Positions 49,501 to 56,516 of a stretch of 64,000 nt of DNA are shown one piece after another; position 1 is the first letter of the stretch, and the number at the start of each line of letters is the position of its first letter. A program made the position numbers and the translations under genes. The stretch lies in the NCBI GenBank assembly GCA_022885665.1, contig JAGQDJ010000120.1:186001-250000 (forward strand). The letters run 5' to 3'. Source of the stretch: Triops longicaudatus. Taxonomy: Eukaryota; Arthropoda; Branchiopoda; Notostraca; Triopsidae. The notes beneath the pieces are model-generated. The model was not told the origin of the DNA. It searched no databases and saw only the letters and a program-made list of their open reading frames with translations.

Positions 49501-50640
49501 TTTTTAATGTTCGTATTAGAGGAATTTTAGAACGATGCTTACAATAATGTCAGATCATGTGAAGAAACTCGATAGACGCTTACTGCAAGGATAGATTCAC
49601 CACAGGCTTTAAAACGTCTGCAGATTCGCGCGCGAAACTGCGAGCGTTGAGCTGTCACACTTGGCTACTAAATTCATTAAGACACTATTTGGCTCCCGTA
49701 GCGGGAAAAAATGATTGTTACCTATTTCTTTCTACGTAAAAGTAATTTAGTTTACTTAGACCATGTATCATTTCAACGAAATGTCATTTTTCTTGAAGCT
49801 TTTGATTTGTAAAGGTGTAATATCCTTGGTAAATTAATATAACGTTTTTTAAAAGCGGATTTGTTTCTCTTTTTGATTAATAGCGCGACTTTCTGTGTGA
49901 GTAATAGGAAAAATGAATTATGACCCATAATGAAAGAAACCGTCTGATTTATATTTTCTTTAGAATCTAATAAAGGCGACCAGATGTCCAAGCAGTCCGA
50001 CCAGTCCTCGAGCCACTGTTCCGATCTGAAAGTCGACATTCGAACAGCGTCCTCGCTGAGTAACACGAATGAAAACGACCGCGACTCGGTATGGGACGAT
50101 GGAGACAACGTGGACCGCAACACACCGCGTCACAATAACCATACCGACAACTACCAGTACGCTCCGGATTACAACGATCCTGGTTTCCCGCCCATCCAGG
50201 TAAAAAAAAAAAAAAAAAAAAAAGTCAGCATATTAACTCGTCTAATTTACGTGTCTCTAATTCACCTTTTGTGTCTTTTCTTCCACCTTCAATAGGATGG
50301 ACAGTACAACAATGGTTACGTGCCCTATTCAAATTACAACCGTGATTACAACCCGCTAGCTGGCCCATTGTCAGCCAGCAAATCGTCGTTATTAACACGG
50401 ATTCCCATGACCGAAATGGATCCTCGCTTTTCGGCAACTTACGGCAACCCGTATTTAAAATCCTCACATACGTCCCTCCCGCCCCCTTTGTCCAATAACC
50501 TCAACTTGAACAACATGAATCAAGTGAACAATATCTACAACAATCCTATCGTTCCGCCAACGCGGGCCACCCCAAGTCCGCAGTATATCACAGGAGGCCA
50601 AAGCAGATTGGAGCCCGGCACATTGGCCACGCATGTTTAG
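37095..50640 (+). CDS. kirre/rst: Roughest/Kirre-type Ig-superfamily adhesion receptor, complete nine-exon gene
   Basis: Single-pass adhesion molecule of the Irre cell recognition module (fly Roughest/Kirre, worm SYG-1, vertebrate Neph). The family acts at the plasma membrane in cell sorting, myoblast fusion and slit-diaphragm-like junctions. Exons: 37095-37593, 41057-41292, 45665-46133, 46853-46980, 47642-47900, 48091-48249, 49314-49424, 49964-50199, 50296-50640. All introns are GT-AG and the phases agree, giving 730 codons with stop from ATG 37347 (729 aa; fly Rst is about 760). Order: signal peptide, five Ig domains (about residues 22-118, 125-235, 240-317, 318-420, 425-499), a transmembrane helix about 502-528, and a 200-residue cytoplasmic tail ending Thr-His-Val, a PDZ-binding motif. 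Family signatures seen are QWTKDDFGLG, CQVGPGP, TTEDRE, VKYAPKV, KVQFG, SDLKVDIRTASSLS and YGNPYLKSS. An upstream in-frame ATG at 37143 would add 68 residues. Whether it is Rst, Kirre or a single-copy ancestor cannot be decided here. Confidence 0.95.
38783..38821. repeat. Hairpin in kirre/rst intron 1
   Basis: Perfect 11-bp inverted arms, CCATGGTCAGT and ACTGACCATGG, are separated by 17 bases. The flank at 38766-38784 reads TAGTGAAATTCGCTGTTGCC, whose complement resembles the GGCAACAGTGAATTTCGC found at 28764-28781, suggesting both are pieces of one repeat family. Confidence 0.6.
39405..39525. mobile_element. Diverged MITE copy in kirre/rst intron 1
   Basis: GCCCGAAGTTCGTTATTTAGACGCTTTTT through AAACGGTTCGTTATAAGAAAAATTC matches the right half of the family. 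Confidence 0.5.
41057..41292 (+). CDS. kirre/rst: kirre/rst exon 2: end of Ig1, start of Ig2
   Basis: Acceptor CCTTTAG|GAACG and donor CAGAG|GTAAGC; enters in phase 1, leaves in phase 0. It encodes the Ig1 F-strand block LDDDGRFQCQVGPGP, with the DxGxYxC-type motif and its cysteine, and then the Ig2 opening LLTTEDREVELECHSRGGKP. Both blocks are near-identical to fly Rst/Kirre. Confidence 0.95.
41680..42130. repeat. Imperfect repeat units bearing GTTCACAC, intron 2
   Basis: Three loosely similar units of about 150 bp follow one another. Each ends in GTTCACA(C) (near 41684, 41830, 41965, and again near 42115) and shares blocks such as TGCGTG(T/C)A, GAATAACC, GGTAACTTT/CGTAACTTT and ATACCCC. 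The array is diverged, so the boundaries are approximate. Confidence 0.5.
44395..45010. repeat. Imperfect repeat units bearing GTGTGAAC, intron 2
   Basis: Direct units carry TACCC(C)A...ATCGAG followed by GTGTGAA(C/T): near 44410, 44680, 44810, with a further GATAATGTGAACGTGGGGC near 44993. Two units also share TTACTTCA(T/G)AT(A/G)GCAAAGAT. The terminal octamer is the complement of the one in the 41680-42130 block, so the two blocks may be opposite-orientation members of one family. Confidence 0.5.
45095..45255. mobile_element. Diverged MITE copy in kirre/rst intron 2
   Basis: GTACAGAAAAAGCGTCG, ATAATGAATTTCGGATATGC and GGTTCATTAGGACGAGATC follow the family order; the left end is poorly preserved. 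Confidence 0.5.
45665..46133 (+). CDS. kirre/rst: kirre/rst exon 3: rest of Ig2 and all of Ig3
   Basis: Acceptor TTTTAG|ATAAAC and donor CATT|GTAAGT; enters in phase 0, leaves in phase 1. It begins INWLDGEGN, with the Ig2 core tryptophan, runs through the second Ig2 cysteine (LTCQSQNAA) and the linker LEVKYAPKVTL, and then encodes a whole Ig3 (FQCTADANPS, YKWYINDE, VKCEVHNSVGRS). At 469 bp it is the largest internal exon. Confidence 0.95.
46853..46980 (+). CDS. kirre/rst: kirre/rst exon 4: first half of Ig4
   Basis: Acceptor TGATTGCAG|TTAGTCC and donor CGACGA|GTAAGA; enters in phase 1, leaves in phase 0. It encodes SVEADVGSNVTLKCDVEGNP and EITW, the B- and C-strand cysteine and tryptophan of Ig4, matching the VEADLGATVSMRCDVAGNPEPEIEW-type block known in fly proteins. 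Confidence 0.93.
47642..47900 (+). CDS. kirre/rst: kirre/rst exon 5: end of Ig4, start of Ig5
   Basis: Acceptor TTGACAG|ATTCTC and donor ACAA|GTAAGT; enters in phase 0, leaves in phase 1. It encodes LDLAGQYRCTARVPGFPEV (Ig4 F strand) and then ITSKKVQFGIEGDTVRIEC and ILWTHDGREV of Ig5. Confidence 0.94.
48091..48249 (+). CDS. kirre/rst: kirre/rst exon 6: end of Ig5
   Basis: Acceptor TTTTACTCAG|GCGACT and donor CAAA|GTAAGA, phase 1 on both sides. It encodes LVIRKATDRDFGVYNCTVIN, the F-strand cysteine of Ig5, and AEIVLKKQ leading to the membrane. Confidence 0.94.
48702..49045. mobile_element. Foldback (long inverted repeat) element in kirre/rst intron 6
   Basis: The left arm from about 48702 (TTAGGACTTAAAACGGTTCG...) and the complement of the right arm ending about 49045 (TTAGGACTCACAACGGTTCA...) match for about 105 bp. 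Shared blocks are GAGTCGACTC/AAGTCGACTC, AGCCGATTGGATT, ATTTGAAAGAGTA/ATTTCATAGAGTA, GGAAAGTTTACTGT/GAAAGGTTATACTGT and GTTACAAGAAA. The central spacer is about 120 bp. No transposase is encoded, which is typical of a foldback MITE. The right flank carries GTGTGAACCTGGGG, the same motif as the intron 2 repeats. Confidence 0.8.
49314..49424 (+). CDS. kirre/rst: kirre/rst exon 7: transmembrane helix
   Basis: Acceptor CTCCATAG|AAAGTT and donor AAAG|GTAAGT, phase 1 on both sides. It encodes the hydrophobic segment LPLLIILAGVIGG followed by a valine/isoleucine run, closed by the basic stop-transfer sequence HRRSKHSK, so the tail is cytoplasmic. The intronic frame upstream is also open, so the ORF extends 5' of the true exon edge. 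Confidence 0.93.
49964..50199 (+). CDS. kirre/rst: kirre/rst exon 8: proximal cytoplasmic tail
   Basis: Acceptor TTTCTTTAG|AATCTA and donor ATCCAG|GTAAAA; enters in phase 1, leaves in phase 0. It encodes the conserved juxtamembrane block SDLKVDIRTASSLS and a Tyr/Asp-rich stretch (NYQYAPDYNDPGFPP). The donor is immediately followed by a run of 22 A residues. Confidence 0.93.
50202..50223 (+). repeat. A(22) run beside the intron 8 donor
   Basis: A homopolymer of 22 A begins two bases after the exon 8 boundary within a 96-bp intron, so the donor reads CAG|GTAAAA. Confidence 0.95.
50296..50640 (+). CDS. kirre/rst: kirre/rst exon 9: distal cytoplasmic tail and PDZ ligand
   Basis: Acceptor CTTCAATAG|GATGG after a 96-bp intron; enters in phase 0 and ends at TAG 50638-50640. 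It encodes the conserved DPRFSATYGNPYLKSSHTSLPPP block, an Asn-rich stretch and the terminal residues Thr-His-Val, a class I PDZ ligand conserved in this family (partners known elsewhere include ZO-1 and X11/Mint proteins). Confidence 0.95.
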   Translation, partial: DGQYNNGYVPYSNYNRDYNPLAGPLSASKSSLLTRIPMTEMDPRFSATYGNPYLKSSHTSLPPPLSNNLNLNNMNQVNNIYNNPIVPPTRATPSPQYITGGQSRLEPGTLATHV

Positions 50641-51096
50641 CTGCCCTTATCCGTTTTGTATAGAAACTTTGTATAAAAGAAAACCCTCAGAAAATTGTGT
50701 GTGTGTCATGAGAAATAAGCATGCCTGAAAACTGTACAGTTCTCATATTTCGTACATAGAAAACTATTCAGAATGAAAACCGTTGTATGAAAGGATGACA
50801 AAAAATAGATAAATATGCTATTAGCTTAATAAGACCAAACGACTCCCGTTTTCATTATTCTGGTCAGTTATCAACCATTCTGTATGCAAAAACACAGTGA
50901 TGGTCAAACTACATAAAACTGTTTCATTTTCCCACACACCTGTAGTATACACAAGTGCACTTGACTAGGTTGAAAACGACACTTGAGATTCTTGTCCTTG
51001 GAAAATGCTACAATAAGCACTTAATTTTTTTACAAAATTTTCTCCTAACAGCTTTTTTTTAAAAAAAAAACGAAGGTCTCGTAAAACGAAGACAAG
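50641..51096. other. Convergent intergenic region, kirre/rst and brn 3' UTRs
   Basis: The 456 bp between the two stop codons must hold both 3' UTRs. No canonical AATAAA is seen on either strand; the plus strand has only variants (AATAAG near 50714, GATAAA near 50809). The two 3' UTRs may therefore overlap, or use variant poly(A) signals or signals inside the other gene. Confidence 0.6.
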
Positions 51097-52392
51097 CTAA
51101 GCGTGTCCGAGGCTCTTCTGCTCGTTCCAAACCCGTTGTAGTTCTTCGGAGTTTTCATAACCGTGGGAGGCAATGACATGCTGATAGTCCTTCAAGGCAT
51201 AGGGCTTTTTCCAGTAGTAAAACTCCTTACAATGGTAAGGCACAATGCCGACCTTCTTGGCTAGGATGGCTAAGTAGATATCATCAAAGCGAAAATGTTG
51301 GGTGTAAAAACTCGCGTAATACATGTCCATAAGCGCGTTGCGGGAAAGAACAAAAGCACCTGCTGTGACATACGGTGGCCACAGGCTGTACGGGTACTCC
51401 GACAAGGAAACGTACCATTTGCTGGTACGGTGCCGCAACGGGGAAGAGTTGAACACAAACCCGCTGTACAAACGTATATCCTCCGGAATGTCCATATCCA
51501 TACCTACGTCCCATTGTTGCAAATGTCGTCTAGAAGATAGGGATATCTTTAAAGTGGAATTTAATCGGCTTCTGATCTTGTGTTGTCCCGTTTGCCGCCG
51601 CAATCTCTTGTTTGCCTTATCTTCGTGTACCAGTTTCAACGGTCGCTCTAATCTCACTTGTTCATCCAAGATCGGCAGATTCTTGGGTACACCGTTTAAA
51701 GTATCTGAAGAGAAAACTTCTTCTTCTAAGTATTCTGGGTACTTCCAGGGGTTCCGCAGAAAAAGGAGAAGATTGCGGACGGAAATGTACATGTCATCGT
51801 CAGCAAAGAGAACGAACCGGGTATTTGGGCAATGCTGGACCACCCAGCGGAATCCCATCATGGTTTTGTAAGTATTGTTGAAGTAAGTGTCCCAGAAGTC
51901 GCCCTGAACCAAATCTCCAAACTGACGTTGCTCGGCTTCAATCTGCTTCTGCAATTCCGGTTCCCAAGGGCGAGTGCCGACGAGGAAGACGCGTTTAGTA
52001 GGGACGTCGGAGAAGCGGTCTTGAAAGCCCCAGGAATTTCTTATTGCTAGGCGTCGATGAGTATGTGAGATGGCCGATTTGATCACGAAAAGGATACGAT
52101 AGTCTTGTAGCTGGCCTTGGATGGTGCAGTGCTCTGAGTTGGGCATGAGCAGTGTAAAATTGTAGCGGTGATTGATGGGCGGGGTGTGGGGAGTTTCACC
52201 CCGTCTAAGAGAGGTAATTAAAGGTTTAAGATCAACATTGAGAGGGTAAGAAAACTCCATGTGATAGTCACGTTCACGCAGATGATGGAAAATTCCACAC
52301 AAGTCGAGCACAAGCAGGAACATCAAAGAAGTGGCAATATATTTCCATTTTAAGTAGAAATATATTTTCCTAAGCTTAGGTAGATTCCACAT
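51097..52392 (-). CDS. brn: Brainiac-type beta-1,3-N-acetylglucosaminyltransferase (GT31)
   Basis: Golgi type II glycosyltransferase. In insects Brainiac adds beta-1,3-GlcNAc to mannosyl-glucosylceramide, the second elongation step of arthro-series glycolipids, and is linked to Notch/EGFR epithelial signalling. The intronless frame gives 431 aa: a short cytosolic basic tail, a signal anchor about 15-35 followed by DLCGIFHHL and FSYPLN (both Brainiac-like), KSAISHTHRRLAIRNSWG 105-122, the metal-binding FADDDMY with Asp 198-200, FNSSPLRHRTSKWYVSL 314-330, WPPYVTAGAFVLS 338-350, the acidic FRFDDIYL 367-374, and the C-terminal IASH...VWNEQ. Sequons occur at Asn 78, 172, 278 and 315. The ATG at 52390-52392 has A at -3. 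Fly Brainiac, as I recall it, is about 325 aa. The excess is mostly a basic, low-similarity insert about 225-306. Divergent from Shaw, convergent with kirre/rst. Confidence 0.95.
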   Translation of the reverse strand: MWNLPKLRKIYFYLKWKYIATSLMFLLVLDLCGIFHHLRERDYHMEFSYPLNVDLKPLITSLRRGETPHTPPINHRYNFTLLMPNSEHCTIQGQLQDYRILFVIKSAISHTHRRLAIRNSWGFQDRFSDVPTKRVFLVGTRPWEPELQKQIEAEQRQFGDLVQGDFWDTYFNNTYKTMMGFRWVVQHCPNTRFVLFADDDMYISVRNLLLFLRNPWKYPEYLEEEVFSSDTLNGVPKNLPILDEQVRLERPLKLVHEDKANKRLRRQTGQHKIRSRLNSTLKISLSSRRHLQQWDVGMDMDIPEDIRLYSGFVFNSSPLRHRTSKWYVSLSEYPYSLWPPYVTAGAFVLSRNALMDMYYASFYTQHFRFDDIYLAILAKKVGIVPYHCKEFYYWKKPYALKDYQHVIASHGYENSEELQRVWNEQKSLGHA

Positions 52393-53658
52393 CTTAAGTA
52401 TTGTTTGATGAACGCTGTTTGTACTGCCAGGGTTTTAGATGAAGAAAAAGCTGAGTTTATGCCCAAAGTAGCCTAGGAAATAAACAAACATTTAAATTTG
52501 CGATCAAAACAAATGAAACATACAAAATACACTACAACGACGAATGAAGTATAAGAATAAAATTGCTCAAAATTACCTTCACAGACTACGCTACCTTGTT
52601 GCATTGTATCCTCTAAGGAAAAACTAGAAATATTACCACACCACACGAGGAAAACTTCAAAAAGCCTGTGAGTTCGTCATACAAACTTGAAAACATTGAG
52701 CTGTTAGGTGCAGAATTTACCAATAGATGGCGTATGCGCTGTGAAAGTTGCACGCAGCGGGCTAACACGGAAGATTTTGCCTTTTGTTTAAGTTCAAGGA
52801 ATTTAAGTCTTATGAAGAAATAGGGTTTCAATAAATTCGATATTTTGACTCCCGTGTTCTGAGAGCAATAACAGCGTATGACCACTGGACCAATTTAATT
52901 TATTCTAGCGAACATCTTCAACTTCATATTCATTTACCGAGTTTTTTTTTATAAAACGAAAGAAACAAAACCTTTCTGAAAAACTTCGAAATTTAAATAA
53001 TTGAATCAACTTTTCAATATACTCTTAATGAATTGAACATCTAAGAGAAGGCGTGAGTACCGGCTACCCTTTTTGTTTTTACATCTACATCACTTTGCCA
53101 AAATTTGCCACATTGTTTTTAAGCTTTGGACGGTCTTCATTAATACTAAGAAATTTTATCACTGTACGCACACTTCTAAGAAATCTTATTCTTAAAACGA
53201 ACACCTTTCTATAAAAATAACTGGTTACCCACGTATTTTTTTAATATTGTGAATTTACCCATACCTCCTGAAAAGTCTTAACTGGCAAGTAGCATTTAAA
53301 ATGAAAAAAATCAAAAACCATAAAGCAAAACAGCTGTCAATTTATCAGATCTTTTCAGGCAACTACGGAGAACAACTTCTGATAAATAGCAACATAAAAG
53401 CAGTAATAAAGCAAACATAATATGTATTTCCCAGAATTTGACCATAGCTGACGATTTCTTATTTCCGTCTACTTGTTTTGTACTCCACAAATACACTAAA
53501 GTAAATGAATTTTGATTTTTTAAAAACTGATTTGAATATATTTGCACATTTTTAATTTACCGTAATCTGTTTGGAACAAGATCAACTGGTTTCAGAAGGT
53601 TGTTTCGTTCTAAGTTAACAGTCAATTGCAATGCGTAAGCCTTTTGTGCTTGCCTTTT

Positions 53659-53800
53659 GTGCATGTAACGATTGTAATAAAATGTCTTTTATCCCCCATT
53701 ACGAACAAGCTAATTTGTGGATGAAACTTTCCTTTGCTTAACCTCACTATAAGAGAGGTCAACTTGTTCGTAACTTTGGTTACATTGTTACGCAATGCAC
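53659..53800. mobile_element. Short foldback element (about 142 bp)
   Basis: Left end GTGCATGTAACGATTGTAA and complement of the right end GTGCATTGCGTAACAATGTAA match imperfectly. The inner arms TTACGAACAAG (53699-53709) and CTTGTTCGTAA (53763-53773) match perfectly. No coding capacity; probably a MITE. Confidence 0.65.
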
Positions 53801-56394
53801 GGGGCATCTAAACGACAAATGATGCTTCGATGTGTTATTCTTCGAAGTAGTTAAGCTTTGAATAACGTTTCGAGCTTCCAGATAATCTTCCTCCACACAA
53901 CTGCACTTTCCATCAATGAACAAAATCACCCTTAATTATTCGGCAATTGTTTCATCAACTTCTTAGCCCAAGTCAAATAGCATTAGTGTACCCCGAGCTT
54001 CACGAAGGTTATAGAGTACGGCGTTTAGTACGAGTAAAAACTGCCCGTTTTTTCCAGTTTTTAGAAAGAAGTGACTGAATACTGGAGGGTTAAAAAGCGC
54101 TTGGCGGAGCTGATAACCAAACGGTGAGAGTACTTCAAATTTTTATGGTTCTTCTGAGGAAGGATAACGGTTTTCTCCGAAACAAAAGACTTTGCAAATC
54201 ACGGCAGCAGCTTCGTTTACTGAATTTCGGAGGAACGCTTGCGCTCTAAGGCGGGGATTCGTAACCGGTGAGTGAATGTGTGAAGACAAATACGTTCAGC
54301 ACAGCAACGCCGTATAAAATCATCCGTCTCAACACCGGGACCTTTAGTTGCTTCCAAGATCTCTGCCAAAAATCATTTACAAGTATTAAAAGTCAAAGAA
54401 CGTAACGATATATAAAAAACAAAATCTATTCTATCCCAAAGCATGTAATGTGTGCATTGTGAGTGATCAACTAAAGTTTTGAATCTCGGTTTATGTTTAG
54501 TGCTTTCATCATAAGCTTTCAAAACACTTAACAAACCAAAAATTCAAGGTATCGTATAATGAATTTTTTTTCTTGTGAATAAAGTTTAGTGACGTTTATT
54601 ATTAATTACAGTTACTTCCAACTTGTAACGTCACAGTTCTGTTTTCGGAATTTAAATGGGCTTGACAGAATAGAAAATCAACTAGGATCTATTTATTACG
54701 AATTTTATCCCTCGGGGACCTGCGACGTCTGCCGTTCACCATTTCGTTGCGCTAGATTGTTTTTCAATAGGGTGTGTTTGAAGATGTCGGAACCTGAACC
54801 TGATAGATGATCTAAGTCGAAGCAATGATAATTAGGCCAACAGCCAGAACTCCATACCGACATACTGCGCACCCGGCAAGTTCAGGATGTAAGGGGTGCG
54901 AGCAAACAGGAAATCGCGATGCGACCTAACATCAACTCTCCTCCCTCATCATCTCCATCTCACACTCAATTTGTACACCTAACATGTGATCTTGAGCACC
55001 CAAATAGCCTTAAACTTCGAGCGCTGAGACCATTCTTTAGGATTTTTTCCTGCCTATTTCTGCAGGCCTTGGCTTGCTATTTTACGTTTTTCTGAATACC
55101 CGAATCAAGGATAGCTTATCTGCCTGTTTAGGATTGCTTTCCTCCCCTATTTCTTTTATTCGGAAAAATATACCTTTTCCCTATAGTCCTGATTTACTTC
55201 TGTACTCGAAAGGGTGAGATTTGCATAAAGACAAGCACTTAACCACAAATGGTAGCCATCGAGGGAAGGGGGAAGGAATTGCTGCAGCATTTCTAGAGAC
55301 GGAAAAAGAGGACAACAATTTTCCGTAGCAAACATTGGAGATGTCAGGACTTCAAGAAGGCTTTTTCTGCGAAGCTTTGCCCGGAAACAACCTGTTACAT
55401 GGCAACAAAAATTACCATACCTAATGAACTTTCTGGGACAATTCTAAAAAAAAGAGGAAATTCCAAAGAATCGTAGTTGGATGTACTAGCATTGAAAAGG
55501 CCTAAGGCGTTGTCACAGAAACTGGAAAACTGAATTGTGGAACACCAACAGCTGCTGCGAAAAATCTCATGATGGAAAGACAAATAGAAGAAAGCTTCTT
55601 AGCCTGGTTTTCATTACGGCCATGGGTTATGAACCACATCTCAGTGTGCATCGACGTGTGGGGCGAATATCGCACACGAACTCTTTAGATTACTCTTTCC
55701 TCGCAGTCCTGTAAAAAAGCAGATATAGAGTTTAAAGACGTTGAAAGCGTTATATCTATTTTTGCCTGTGTTTTCTGGCTTTTTTTAGTGGTGAAAAGAC
55801 ATTATCACCCTCTCATTGCACTTTAAAGCGTTGGGAAATGGACCAAAACCAAGCGGAGCAAATTTAGATTACGGCCGAGTCATCTGTCATTAACAGACGC
55901 TTGGTACTGAAAGGGTTGTGTGGTACTACCTTGTATTTATGATGATGAAGCGATTTCTAGAAAGAGAAATACTGACCACACATACAGAAAAGGAGATTTT
56001 TTTTCGCCCCATTTGCTAGGCTATTTTTGCTTCCTTTAAGTCCTTACAGCACACATTTTTTCGCCGTTAACCTTTCTCCCGTTATCTCACCGCCATAGTT
56101 CGAACCACAAGTACTATAGCCGGGGCTCTTTGTCAAGGAAACTGTGCCAACAAAAACTTCCGTGGGACAGCACGCAGCTTCTATGCAAATTTGCGTCACA
56201 TGATCCTCTCGATCTGTAAAAGCACCATCGCATGACTTCACTGGCATAAATTGGTTAATCCTCAAGAATATCAAAGCAGTTTTACCCAGCAAATACCCAC
56301 AAAATTCTCTTAACCCTTTTATGCTCTTTCAACTTAAAAATATGAAAAAGGAGGACGGGGGAATTCGTATGTGGTACAATTTGTACAAAAGCCA

Positions 56395-56516
56395 TTCTAT
56401 TCTCTTTCTTTTACTCTTATTTTTACTCTTTCTTTTATTCTATCTATCTTTTACTCTTTCTTTTATTCTACTCTCTTTCTTAATACTCTTCTATTCTCTT
56501 TCTTTTCTATTTCTTT
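56395..56516 (+). repeat. Pyrimidine-rich degenerate simple repeat
   Basis: Tandem variants of TTTTACTCTTTCTTTTATTCTA. An apparent Leu/Phe-rich ORF over it is an artefact of the repeat. Confidence 0.8.

Noticed and set aside
51323..51871. 182-codon plus-strand ORF inside brn
   Set aside because: Antisense shadow of the Brainiac coding sequence.
56044..56292. Cysteine-containing 82-codon minus-strand ORF
   Set aside because: Has a SPGYSTCGSNYGG string suggestive of a CUB edge, but the order is wrong and no partner exons exist.
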